Notes: generated by a model not told the origin, from the letters alone. A DNA stretch of 64,000 bases from Agapetus fuscipes (GCA_951799405.1 OX637335.1:20464342-20528341); one strand, 5' to 3'. Positions 46,247 to 56,227 are shown, counted from the stretch's first letter. Numbers and translations: made by a program.

Positions 46247-47089
46247 TTATTACGATAAAATATTCAATCAAGTTTCGTCCTCCTTCAACATCTGCCTACC
46301 ACTCCTTTTGACTTCCGACATCGCCGTCCAGTGTGCAACTTATAGAAGCTGAGCCGCATCCCTGAAAAAAAATACATCCTTTTACAAAATAGCACTTGTT
46401 CGTTTGCATGGCTAGGTTTGTGGAAACATGGCGGTAGAGAGAGGCCACCATTTCTTTGCCCATGTACGTTGTGTCAATTGAATCTGTTGATTTACATATT
46501 TGCCCGCCGGTTCTCGAGATGAGCATTACCGTTAATCCAGCAGAAGAGACACGCATTATTCTTTGGATGGACCATTCGCCTCGCTACTTAGAGATTCACT
46601 CCGCTTGACCCGTTCTTTCGATGTGTACGGCTCTCACAGAAATGCCACACACAAAATACACGGCCATATGTGGCTCGATTGTGGTGAGAAACTGGTGAAT
46701 CAGCCTCAACTAACAACGGGATAAGCTATCTATCTTTAGAAAAGTGCGGTTATATTTTATCACGGTCTTTATTTGTTTTCTTCAAAACATGCTGGATATA
46801 TGTAGAGGTGTGAAAACTCGTATGGTGACGATTGCTTATTGTCCACGATCATAGTTAACCGTACCAGCATCAATCGCAGCGTTTGAGCAAAAGGGGAAAA
46901 AGGTGATCTATGTTACAATGGCGTGAATCAACGGGCTCGCGCATTGGGGCGTGTGGCATATTTTGGCCTTGTTTGGTTTGGTCTTGTCGACAACACTAGG
47001 GCCTTTTAAAGAAGGACCTAACGGAAATCAACCAAAACTGCCTATTTTACACACCTTTTATATTCACATTGAACGAGATGGGACGGGGA
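46247..47089. other. unannotated region upstream of the semaphorin exon
   Basis: A possible location of upstream regulatory sequence or of a 5' UTR intron. No TATA, initiator or CpG cluster stands out by eye. Confidence 0.35.
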
Positions 47090-47161
47090 GAACAGCGGAG
47101 AACCTATTTCGAGCCGCCAGAGATAGGGAGATGTTCTCTATAGCTATCGTCTACGTTGGGG
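47090..47161 (+). pseudogene. possible LINE 3' end remnant
   Basis: Residues GTGRTAENLFRAARDREMFS, IAIVYVG resemble the RA--DR-----I end of insect non-LTR ORFs. No other motif is present, and the preceding 46950-47090 is unrecognised. It lies 160 bp upstream of the semaphorin exon. Confidence 0.35.
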
Positions 47162-47210
47162 GACCTGACACAGCTAATCTAATCTAATCTAATATTAGAC
47201 CTGACACAGC
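47162..47210 (-). mobile_element. tail-only SR-A insertion with 13-bp target duplication
   Basis: Perfect repeats GACCTGACACAGC at 47162-47174 and 47198-47210 flank only 23 bases, which are TAATC units. Those units are the 3' tail of SR-A in reverse. The simplest reading is a retroposition that copied only the tail before resolving. It sits about 110 bp upstream of the semaphorin acceptor. Confidence 0.75.
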
Positions 47211-47320
47211 ACTTGAAAGAAAAGAAAACATAGCCCTTATCTCTCAATTTCCCTTTTTTCATCGAATCACACACCATATTTGCATCGATTCACTAATCTG
47301 ATCAATGTTTTTCTTCGCAG

Positions 47321-47409
47321 GATGTCGTCGCTGAGGAGCAGGTCGGCCGTCGTTGCCGCCATCATCGTCCGGCGGAGGTGTTGAGATTTCCCGCCGAAAC
47401 AAAAACAAG
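47321..47409 (+). promoter_or_regulatory. 5' UTR part of semaphorin exon, with upstream splice acceptor
   Basis: A pyrimidine-rich tract ending in AG at 47319-47320 makes a good splice acceptor just before a GC-rich block that contrasts sharply with the AT-rich surroundings. I infer that an untranslated exon lies further upstream and is joined here. If transcription starts nearby instead, this would be ordinary leader. The block carries a short upstream ORF and runs into the main start codon at 47410. I cannot place a TATA box or a transcription start. Confidence 0.5.
47322..47384 (+). CDS. upstream ORF in the semaphorin leader (20 codons)
   Basis: An ATG two bases after the predicted acceptor opens a 20-codon frame, MSSLRSRSAVVAAIIVRRRC, ending in TGA at 47382-47384, 25 bases before the main start. 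It is too short for the ORFs usually listed. It lies in another reading frame from the main protein and has no recognised family. An upstream ORF that ends shortly before a strong start codon can lower translation of the main ORF; that role is inference. Confidence 0.35.
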   Translation: MSSLRSRSAVVAAIIVRRRC

Positions 47410-47521
47410 ATGGCCGCCGTTCCCGCCGTGCCGCGCCGCCTGGTCACCCTGCTGCTGCTGCTGGCGAAGCTGGCGCACGCGTGGACTCCCGACTCCAATG
47501 CCAAACTCACTGTCAATTATG
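47410..47521 (+). CDS. semaphorin (Sema-1A-like), first coding exon: signal peptide
   Basis: This exon encodes residues 1-37 plus the first base of codon 38. Residues 1-24 form a secretion signal: arginines at 9-10, a leucine-rich core at 11-18, and an A-H-A cleavage site before Trp25. The mature start, WTPDSNAKLTVNYG, resembles the W-PD-NAK-V-GE opening of insect transmembrane semaphorins, which act in axon guidance through plexin receptors. The start codon was chosen for its good context (A at -3, G at +4) and because it directly opens the signal peptide. The exon ends at a strong donor, G|GTAAGG, in phase 1. Lys20 inside the hydrophobic core is slightly unusual. Assignment to Sema-1A rather than another insect semaphorin is inference from the short N-terminus; the semaphorin call itself is firmer when joined to the next exon. 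Confidence 0.8.
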
Positions 47522-47917
47522 GTAAGGATTTTTGTTTTTTCCTTCATTGCCTACATTTTCAAAAGAGAATATGTTGTTTCAAATCGAGATATTCGTGTGC
47601 GCTGTGAATTGGGGTTCAGAGCTTAGAGTGCACATATTATTCGAACTTTGAATCCACTGTTAATCGTGAAACTTTGAGTCCACTGGAACTTGGTTCAGAT
47701 ATTTGGTTCCACTAATCCAGAATTTTTATTAGTAGTCAAAAACATCTAGCAGCCGTTCCACCACAGGTGCCCAGTACCTTTTCAGATGCGTCTCCCATTT
47801 ATTCCAATAGCAGGCCATAGCAAAGAAATTGTATGACTGTGTCGCCATAGCAAATATTTTTTATCATCTCTTTTCATGGAAATATAAATAACAATCGAAA
47901 CAGAGAAAAAGTATACT

Positions 47918-47990
47918 CGCGAAGCCAAACTTTAAACTATAATGCCGAAATCGTATGTAGCACGAGTAGGCATGCTAGCTTGATGACAAA
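47918..47990. repeat. dispersed repeat K, copy 2
   Basis: ACTATAATGCCGAAATCGTA and TAGCACGAGTAGGCATGCTA match copy 1. Near the start of semaphorin intron 1. Confidence 0.5.
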
Positions 47991-48221
47991 ATTTTATATA
48001 TTACATGACTCATCCTCATTCAGTGATCTCAACAATACATACTATGAAATCTTTCACACATAATTTTTTTCATAGTTTTCAAAGAAACACACAAATGTAC
48101 ATCCTTCACACGACCTTCCCCTAGCAAAAGAGGAAAAAATATTTTTAGAAGAGTGTCACAATATCTGTGCTCATCTTGGCGCTATCTAGGGCGCGTTAGT
48201 TCAGCCCGCAACCAACTAGCC

Positions 48222-48374
48222 CAAGTATACAACTTTACGATTCAACTCGATCACAGCGTATTACAAAAAATATATTAAATCGAAAACAGCGTCTCCAGTG
48301 AGCGTTTTGGTTTTAAATACAATTTTTATTCAATGCTATGGGTTAGTTTAAACTGAGGTTTTATACTTGTAGTA
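48222..48374. mobile_element. PAL palindromic MITE, full
   Basis: CCCAAGTATACAACTTTACG and TTTTATACTTGTAGTATA ends; core AGCGTCTCCAGTGAGCG. In semaphorin intron 1. Confidence 0.8.
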
Positions 48375-48984
48375 TAAGGGTGGGAGGAGGTAGTAGGAGG
48401 GTGATTGATGGACATGAGACGCTGGAGGGGTGGGTAGAGAGGGGAAGGGATGCGTTTATAACAAGAGCTGATTTTCCAACGAAGAGATTAGCAGTATTTT
48501 CCTGTTAGATGTTAGGAATTCTTCCAATTTCCTTTAAATAGTTGAAGAGTTGATTTTAAAAAAGTTCAAAGTACCATAATGGTCCAATTAAAGAAAGAGG
48601 AAGACGTATTTGAGAAGGTTAGAAATATGTGTGAGATTTTGTATAGAAATCCATAAATTTAATTGTTTATGCAGCCCTACTATATTTTTTTGTCAATCAA
48701 ACTGTCATTTACCGTGTTTGAGTAAAAGTGCCTTTTTAAAATTTCGAAAAAATATCTTAGAATTTTGTTAATATATTTGTGATCTTGTTTATGTAATGAA
48801 AATTGTTAATGTGAATTAAAAAAATCATATAAACCTTCAATATAAAGTACAATTAAATCCATCATTTGTCCCAGATTAGTGTTTCGATAAAATGTACACC
48901 CTCACAAAATTGCCCCTTATTGGGAACAAATTCAAAAGTCCCCCGTCCAGAATAGGGTGACGTTCATTAATCTGGCCCGCATGG

Positions 48985-49205
48985 TATAAATATTGACAGC
49001 CAGCCATTGTACTCTCATGACAGACGTCAATCAACTGACAAACGACAGAGTTTCAACCATTTTTTGTGTTTTTCAAATCAGGCCGCTGTGTCATATTTCA
49101 AAAACGTCAAAAAAAAAAGATTAATTCGCGTCTTTGCTGCATTAGATTGTACCCTACCCGATTTCTTGTCTTTTTTCTAATCTTCTTTACGCTGTACATT
49201 TACGA
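48985..49205. repeat. dispersed repeat H, copy 2 (inverted relative to 41118)
   Basis: CGACAGAGTTTCAACCATTT and GCTGCATTAGATTGTACCCT match the complement of copy 1. In semaphorin intron 1. Confidence 0.65.
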
Positions 49206-49245
49206 TTGGTTTTATAAAAACTCATAAGCAGAATGTTGACCGAAT

Positions 49246-49473
49246 CTAATCTAATCTAAGTTGCAAAGATATGTAACATTGAAGATTCACATTATATCCA
49301 TTTTCACAAGCAAACACGGATAAGTTCGCGCTTGTACATGTAAACCTACACATAAAAACCATAATCTCAAATAGACACACATTCTACAACTTTTGCCGAC
49401 CTTCCCTGACACAGGGGTGACATTGTCAAAGTGAACCATTTTATACAGCATCGGTGGTCAGCCACATACCAAC
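49246..49473 (-). mobile_element. SR-A copy 18
   Basis: The tail is TAATC units; the copy runs to CAGCCACATACCAAC at the head, missing the last 12 or so bases. Confidence 0.85.
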
Positions 49474-49494
49474 ACCCTTGGAGTAAAATCATGT

Positions 49495-49589
49495 TACCGA
49501 CCTTCTCTGACACAGGGAGGACATTGGCAAAGTGAACCATTTTTTACAGTATGGGTGGTCAGCCTCATACCAACCTATAAATCAAGAAG
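49495..49589 (-). mobile_element. SR-A head fragment in tandem with copy 18
   Basis: A second head half (CCGACCTTCTCTGACACAGG to TATAAATCAAG) directly follows copy 18 in the same orientation, then a GAA run. Confidence 0.8.
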
Positions 49590-50381
49590 AAGAAGAAGAA
49601 ATAAGAACAAAAAATATTTCAATTACTAAAACGAATCATACGGTAGAAAACGAGATAATACTTAAGTATTGTTAAATTGAATATTGTACATTATTACAGA
49701 AAATGTTGCAATTCCATTGCAATAAATTAGCAGTAATTGAATAAATGCCATAGTTATATGTGTGGCATTAACATTATTGTCGCTATTTGTCACAGAATAA
49801 TTGCAACAATTTCGCAAGAGTGAATTCCTTCCCGTGGGTGATCAGCTGATCTAAAGATCAATCAAGCCTTTGACTAACAAAGTGTAGACATACAGATAGC
49901 CCTCTACGAGTGAAATAATTATTGAAAAATATTATTATAACGTTTATTTTTTTAATAAATGTATTTTCCTGTTTTGTTGCAAAAGAAAAACAAACCCAGG
50001 AAGCTGAACAACGTTTTTGTCTTAATCTGCATACATATGAAATAAGATGTATGTTTGTGTGTATCTAAACCTCTCATCCGAATTTAAAACCTGTAAATTA
50101 TTCTTAAGATGGTTTCTGTGAAGTTTGTTGTTGATCGAATCAAAAACATTACTGTTTTCTCGATTTTTCATCAACGTTATTGGTAAATTCTGACCATCCA
50201 ACAGAAGAAGAATATAATAATTCAGTCTTCACCAACATTTCAGGAAACATGTAAAATATTCTTTAAATGGTTCCAGTGAAGTTCAATGGCGATCGAATCA
50301 AAAAAACAATTCCCTTTATTGGCGAGCTAGGCGCGCCAGGTTAACTCAACAATTACCCAAGATAAGGAGAGAATGGTTATC

Positions 50382-50412
50382 TATAATCTTAGTTGCAAAT
50401 ATATATTGAGTT
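50382..50412 (-). mobile_element. SR-A 3' end scrap
   Basis: ATCTATAATCTTAGTTGCAA is the family's tail end; nothing else is preserved. Confidence 0.5.
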
Positions 50413-51092
50413 AGGTTAGTTGTGATAAGAGTTAAATATGTTTTTAATTGAATGTACAAGTGCAAAAAAACCCTCCTTTTTTTAAATACACAAGTATTCA
50501 TAACAATTGTGTTAGACTTAATTGAAAAGAACTACATTTTCTACATTCATGATACTTTGTAGTCCTTTTTCCAAACACTTAAATAATACACACTCCAATG
50601 TTAACCTTTTCGATTCTGAATTTATTTGCTACATACGCACCCTGCCAGAACAGAATACTTTTTTGAGGTTATTTTTTTAGACATAAATTGATTTCCTACC
50701 TTAATTACTTGATGAAACTTCAAAATTTATGAAAAAGTATATTCATTAGTTATCCAGGTTATCCAGTTATGACATGGATAGATGCCAGCCGCACTGTATG
50801 CAAGTTACATCATGACATCTATGCATGTCAGCCGCAGCCAAAGGGTTAAACCGAACAATCAATTACCAGTTCGTAGCATTTTAAAAACGCAATCGATTTA
50901 CAACTTTACACAACAACATACTAACAACCATTTTCCCTTGCACTTAGGAATGCAATTTTCTGTTTTCCCCCACAATGCAAAAGTCGCCTATAATAATATA
51001 TTTCTCTTAGTCAGATTGATTTTATTCAGCTTATTGCAAATTAAGTGAATTTCTTGCACGTAAAGCCAATGCGTGTTGGACAGCAATTTCGC

Positions 51093-51232
51093 AATAAGTA
51101 AAACATTGCGAAAATACTTCGTAAACAAGAAAATGTATAGAAATTACAACAGCGCCTGTATTGAGTATTTTAGTTTTCATATCATTTATGTTTACGTGTT
51201 TGTTTAGTATTCACGTTGTTAATACTCGCAGT
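51093..51232. mobile_element. PAL palindromic MITE, diverged
   Basis: Core AGCGCCTGTATTGAGTATTT; arms eroded; right end AATACTCGCAGTA. Confidence 0.65.
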
Positions 51233-51331
51233 ACTGTTGCTATGGAAACCGCATAATTGTTAGGTGTGACCCAATATATGCGAATAACAAAACGGCAGAT
51301 TTTTACTTAAATGCCATAACAAGAATTACTG

Positions 51332-51629
51332 TAGGTTGGTATGAGGCTGACCACCCATACTGTAAAAAAATCACTTTACCAATGCCACTCTTATGGGATG
51401 GATATACAGGGCGTGTGTCAGTGGAGGGGAGACTGGCCCTGAGAGAAGGTGTTGCCACTCTTATTTGAGGGAAAGTCGGCAAGAGTTGCAGTGCTCATGT
51501 TCATTTGAGATTGGGTTTTTATGTTTTAAGTCATGCGGAATGTGTGAGCGCGAACTTAAACATCTCTGCTTATGGGAATGCATGTAATATGAATTGTAAA
51601 TGTTAATATATCTTTGCAACTTAGATTAT
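51332..51629 (+). mobile_element. SR-A copy 19, interrupted by a 58-bp insert
   Basis: The copy is otherwise full length, but 51395-51452 is foreign and flanked by perfect 12-bp repeats TGCCACTCTTAT (51383-51394, 51453-51464) that are host SR-A sequence. Confidence 0.85.
51395..51452. mobile_element. 58-bp insert with 12-bp target duplication
   Basis: GATGGATATACAGGGCGTG and the rest of the insert resemble, in reverse, the block at 10573-10612 that interrupts the FB1 at 10200. A shared sequence inserted in two different elements points to a small unnamed mobile element. Confidence 0.65.
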
Positions 51630-51699
51630 AGCTCAGAATCAAATTGAAACGCTCAAGAAAATATGGATTCGGAACAAAAAAGCCATTAAACGCTTAAAA

Positions 51700-52016
51700 C
51701 GCAACTAAACTACACATATAGTGTAACTTTTTGCCGCATTATCCCCGAAAAGTTTCGCATGTGGCCAGTGGAACCTATTTATTCTACAGGTAAGAGGACT
51801 GGCCTTACGCTAACCACTTCAGTTGAAGTGGGGTTTCCCAGCCCTCGAGGGTACTGGTAATTTCTTGTGAAGGCTGAGTAAACCTTGCCTGTATTTTATT
51901 TTGGGTTTTGAAATAAACACCGAAACGGGAAATCATTTCTGACAACCTCGGTGGGATTCGAACCCGAGCTCTCGGCATGAAATGCAAGCACTCTACCAAC
52001 TGAGCGTTCGATCGGA
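51700..52016 (-). mobile_element. SINE-F copy 3, full length
   Basis: It shows the complete head, B box (GTGGGATTCGAACCCGAGC in plus orientation) and 3' end. It lies between SR-A copies inside the semaphorin intron. Confidence 0.9.
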
Positions 52017-52017
52017 C

Positions 52018-52040
52018 TGGGAATGCATTTAATATGAATT
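52018..52040 (+). mobile_element. SR-A scrap between SINE-F and SR-A copy 20
   Basis: TGGGAATGCATTTAATATGA is a piece of the SR-A 3' half, in plus orientation, at the junction with a minus-strand copy. Confidence 0.5.
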
Positions 52041-52530
52041 TATAATCTAAGTTGCAAGGATATATTCATTCAAAGCTCTCTGATGTATGCGCACAAACAA
52101 ACACGTGTAGTTCTATAATCTATAATCTAAGCTGCAAGGATATGTTAACATTTAAGGCTCATATGAAATGCATGCCTACAGACAGGCACATGTAGGTTCG
52201 CGCCTACACATTCTGCATGTGTGCATACAAATAAAGAAAACCTCACATGGACATAAACCTTACAACTCCTGCCGCCGTTCCCTGAACCGGGGTGGCATTG
52301 GCAAAAGTGAACCGATTTTTACAGCACGGGTGGTCAGCCTCGTACCAACCTATCAGTCAAGTTCGCGCTTACAAATGCTGATTGTGTACTTACAAATAAA
52401 ATCCAAACCTCAAATGAACATAAGCCCTGCAACTCTTGCCGACATTCCCTGAAACAGGGGTGACATTGGCAAAGTGAACCATTTTGTACAGTATGGGTGG
52501 TCAGCCTCATACCAACCTATAAGTCAAGGA
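52041..52530 (-). mobile_element. SR-A copy 20, split by a nested SR-B
   Basis: The outer copy is 52041-52112 plus 52361-52530. Its halves join exactly at CACGTGTAAGTTCGCGC of the consensus once the inner copy is removed. Confidence 0.85.
52113..52360 (-). mobile_element. SR-B copy 1, nested in SR-A
   Basis: SR-B differs from SR-A by GCCACCCCGGTTCAGGGAAC, TTTATGTTCATGTGAGG and TGAGCCTTAAATGTTAAC. It is flanked by AGTT or GTT on both sides, a likely short target duplication. SR-B was therefore active after this SR-A inserted. Confidence 0.8.
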
Positions 52531-52734
52531 ATACGAGCAATAAATAACATTTAAGTATAAAAAAAAAAAAAAACGTACTTAAATGGTAATATATAGTTGC
52601 AACTTATATAGGTATCTAGCTTCATATTCTAATTGAAACACTCATCAAAATATGTAGTCGGAACAAAAAAATATTGCAAATGTGATGTTTGATGAAATTT
52701 CATACCTACTGCATTTTTCTCGGTTGCCAAGGAT

Positions 52735-52810
52735 CCTAGTTGAACCAGAGTCCAAGTTATCGTCAATAGGGCATGATGGAAACTCAAACCCAGGCTGGTT
52801 TTGTTGCTTA
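52735..52810 (-). mobile_element. SINE-D body fragment
   Basis: TAGTTGAACCAGAGTCCAAG and ACTCAAACCCAGG match the body and a damaged B box. Confidence 0.6.
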
Positions 52811-52995
52811 CCCACGCTTGAAACGCTGTGTACGTCCCTGCTCTCGATCTTGATTAAGAAGCAATCCCGACACACTTTTTGCTCTTGCACAATTCTGTTT
52901 AAAATGTTTACCTTAGCTAAATCAAGCATAGCATTGATTTATTCAGAACAGATAAACAAAAACTAGTTGTAGTATTTCCATTCACTAGGTTCCAT

Positions 52996-53112
52996 TGCGT
53001 TTGATAAACAATGTATAAAAATGAAAACTCCCACTACATGCGCTATTTAATATCCATACATTTTTTTGTAAACGCTAAGGTTGAGTTTTAACGTCAGGTT
53101 TTATACTTATAA
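52996..53112. mobile_element. PAL, left end lost
   Basis: Core CACTACATGCGC; right arm GCTAAGGTTGAGTTTTAACG. Confidence 0.7.
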
Positions 53113-53295
53113 AATGCCTCTCCGTATTTTCCGGTGACAGGTTGGAACGGCCGTAGTGACAAAACGACACATGACATAACGATACATGACAGAACCGTAC
53201 AATGACAGTACATCACATGATAAAACAACACAGAAAATACATCATTATGACAACATTTTTCATGTGCCGTTTATGATACGTTCTGTTTTATGTTT

Positions 53296-53412
53296 TGTCT
53301 TGTGATGTTTGTCATGTGATGATTTGTCTTGTGATGTTTGTCATGTGATGATTTGTCTTGTGATGTTTGTCATGTGATGATTTGTCTTGTGATGTTTGTC
53401 ATGTGATGTACT
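53296..53412. repeat. 29-bp tandem array inside FB1 (about 4 copies)
   Basis: The unit TGTCTTGTGATGTTTGTCAT plus GTGATGATT repeats with almost no change. Near identity implies recent unit expansion. Confidence 0.85.
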
Positions 53413-53564
53413 GTCATTGTGATGTTATTTTGTTTCTTTTAAATAGCTTTGTGAAGATAAATGCAATTCGCCAACCTATTCTGCCTGGTCAGAAATAGGT
53501 ATTAATATCATTAATTAATAGTTCATTATGGTATATTTTAATGAAATATTAATTATTAATTGCC

Positions 53565-53692
53565 CAATGACATCTGTTGAACCAGGGTCAAAGTTATGAT
53601 CAATGGACATAGGTGGGGATCGAACCAGCATTATTATATTCCAAATGCGTTAGAAAGATCGTCAACTTGATGCCCTCGGCCATAACACCGAC
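53565..53692 (-). mobile_element. SINE-D copy 3, nested in FB1
   Basis: CATCTGTTGAACCAGGGTCA, GGGGATCGAACCAGC and the head GATGCCCTCGGCCATAAC are all present, inside the right part of the FB1 at 53140. Confidence 0.75.
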
Positions 53693-54127
53693 ATATTCTG
53701 TCATGTTTCGTTCTTTCATGTGTCGTTCTGTCATGTATCGTTCTGACATGTGTCGTTCTGTAATGTGTCGTTATGTCATGTGTCGTTTTGTCCCTGTGTC
53801 GTTTTAACATGGAACCGTATTTTCCATGACCAGGTTTTTACCTGACACTTGAAAAACCCAAACGCATCGGTTTCCTACACAAAAAGCGATCTCCCAATTT
53901 GGGACGTGCTATTGGACTTTTTGTAGTTTTGTGTAGTTTTAGTTTGGAAAAAAATACGTAAAAAAACTAAGAGCTAGTTTTTTCGGGTAAAGTCGAAGGT
54001 GGAATGCAAAGTCGGCCGTTTTAAACTTTTCCATTCAGGCTTTCTAATATCCACTGTCCAACCCTCAATGTACCACTTTTTTCTTGACTATTTCTCAGTC
54101 AAAGACAATTTCAATTAATTGCACATC

Positions 54128-54357
54128 CCTTGACTTATAGGTTTGTGTGAGGCTAACCATCCGTGCTGTAAAAAAATATTCACTTTGCCAATGTCACCCC
54201 TGTTTCAGGGAAGGTCGACAACAGTTACAGGGTTTATGCTCTTTGAGGTTTGATTTTTTAATACATGCAGCATTTGTAAACGCGAGCTCTCACAGATTTG
54301 TTTGTGGGCATGCATTTAATATTAATTTAAAATGTTTTTATATCTTTGCTACTTGCA
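54128..54357 (+). mobile_element. SR-A copy 21
   Basis: Full head; about 15 bp lost in the middle; the tail has decayed to TTGCTACTTGCATTCTG. Confidence 0.8.
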
Positions 54358-54500
54358 TTCTGAAAATCCTGTGTTTTAGAACTTTTTCATGAGTTCACTT
54401 ACTATGAAAAGTTACACCCAATAAAATGTTTTACATGCGATTTCTCAAAGCAGTGAATCAGCACTTATTGAATTTTACCTTCAACGTGGCGATATCTCTA

Positions 54501-54562
54501 GTTTTGGGCATGCATTAAGCATGAATCTTAAATATTAATACATTATTGCAACTAAGATTGTA
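54501..54562 (+). mobile_element. SR-A 3' end fragment
   Basis: TTTTGGGCATGCATTAAGCA to CAACTAAGATTGTAG. 5'-truncated. Confidence 0.65.
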
Positions 54563-54897
54563 GATGTCTTTGACAATGAACACACTGAATACAAATTATT
54601 TGCTTCAATAACATCTGAAAGCTCTGACCCAGTTTCTACCGGATTTTCTTTCCAAGTATACAAAGGAGGTGCAGTCCATTTCTTGAGTATTGACACCAGG
54701 ATATGAAGAAGTCGACAGCTGGATGCTGGAAGCACCGAGACGTCTACCTGATATATATTTCATACAAACTGGTTCAATATTCAAAGAAAAAAATACCTTT
54801 GTCAGTACTATTTCCTACTGTGAGTTGTAACATTCTGAAACTTCTATGAAAAAAGCGTCTTTAGTTTTTTATTCATAAAAAAAATATTGTAAATATT

Positions 54898-55116
54898 CCT
54901 TGACATGTAGATTGGTATGGGGCTCACCACCCATATCTCACTGTGTCAATATCATCCCTGTTTCAGGGAAGGTCGGCGAAAGTTGCAGGGTATATGTTTA
55001 TTTAAGATTTGTATTTTAATTTGTAAGTTCACATGCAGCATTTGTAAGCGCGAACTGTTGGTGGGCATTTGATGTGAATGTTAATTGTTAATATATCTTT
55101 GCAACTTTGATTATAG
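54898..55116 (+). mobile_element. SR-A copy 22
   Basis: Full length with small deletions around the GTTCACTTTG and ACACGTGTC regions. Confidence 0.8.
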
Positions 55117-55251
55117 AATAAATGTCTCCATTTTTTATTTGTTGATCTGATTTTAAACCATCACATCGTTTCAAAACCTTTCTGATTCACTATAACTGTT
55201 ATTTTATTTTTCACATAATAATTTTTATTTCAATTAAGTACAACTAATGTT

Positions 55252-55505
55252 CCTTGACGAATAGGTTCGTGTGAGGCTGACCACGCATGTATTAAATATA
55301 GTTCACTCTGCCAATGTCACCCCTGTTTCAGAGAAGGTCGACAAGTGTTGCAGGACTAATGCTTATTTAAGATATTAGTTTTTATTTTCTAAGTACACAT
55401 GCAGCATTTGTAAGCGCGGAATTACACGTGTCTTTTTATGGTAATGCATGGAAAATATGAATCTCAAATGTCATAGATCTTTGCAGCTGAAATTATAGAT
55501 TATAG
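55252..55505 (+). mobile_element. SR-A copy 23, full length
   Basis: The head is CCTTGACGAATAGGTTCG and the tail is ATTATAGATTATAG. It is the third copy in the same orientation within 1.4 kb. Confidence 0.85.
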
Positions 55506-55969
55506 TACGTAATATTTCACTTTCATCATTCTATCTTTCTTAAACTATTTTTGGTTTTTAATGGGTTGTTCACCTTATTCCTCTTCAAGCATCACACCCT
55601 TACCCTTTACATACCCTTTGGAGGCACGCAACTTTTACAGATTTGCATTGGGGGGGTGGTAAGCCTTACTCCGCGACAACTTCAGTACTAAAGGGGAGGG
55701 AGGGGTCCCGCCTGACAAATTAAAATACCTACATTAACCCTTATTTGCAATTCACGCCGAATCCACGAAATCCCGCCCGGCGTGCAAAAAAATTACACCC
55801 TTCCCGGCGCCTGTAATTTATTTCAAACATCTGCAATGGCAGGTGATTTGTCAGGATACTTGTGAAAAGAAATCTCATGTGTAGGCGAGAAATTTTAATC
55901 TAAGAAAACTTGTCACCCTTCATACATAAATTTGGTGATGGAATTTTATCAAAATATCAGAAGCGCTGT

Positions 55970-56098
55970 TCTGCTCAATTCCTTACGACCTTAAGGCGAC
56001 GAGATAGCGATTCGTGTCCAAAATTGAAGTGTACTGTTGTTTTGTTTATCCATGGAGTTCTTTGGCAAGCTCTAGCAAGCTCCGAGTTGGATTGATAT
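55970..56098. repeat. dispersed repeat I, copy 2 (inverted)
   Basis: TTCCTTACGACCTTAAGGCG and CTAGCAAGCTCCGAGTTGG match the complement of 12650-12770. Confidence 0.65.
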
Positions 56099-56141
56099 CA
56101 AAAGTGTAATAACTCTGGTCACCTCTAACCGAATTAAAATC

Positions 56142-56207
56142 GATAACTTAGTTAGTAGAGGGCTTGCGTTCAATGACAAAGAACTAAAGATCAATCTCCT
56201 CCTAGTA
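56142..56207 (+). mobile_element. SINE-F tRNA-like head, decayed
   Basis: CGATAACTTAGTTAGTAGAG and GGCTTGCGTTCAATGAC match the head; the B box has degraded. Confidence 0.45.
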
Positions 56208-56227
56208 TTTCATAAATTATTTTTTTT

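Larger units (their letters stand above)
53140..53812. mobile_element. FB1 fold-back element, copy 3 (contains SINE-D copy 3)
   Basis: Left arm from GGTTGGAACGGCCGTAGTGA; right arm ending TCGTTTTAACATGG. It contains a tandem array at 53296-53412, and the SINE-D splits it on the right. In semaphorin intron 1. Confidence 0.75.

Noticed and set aside
47259..47547. Minus-strand and alternative-frame ORFs across the GC-rich semaphorin exon
   Set aside because: Overlapping frames in a GC-rich patch. Only the 47410 frame gives a signal peptide, a good donor and in-frame continuation into the next exon.
53296..53412. CRISPR-like regular repeats
   Set aside because: The units are directly adjacent with no unique spacers, and the window is eukaryotic.
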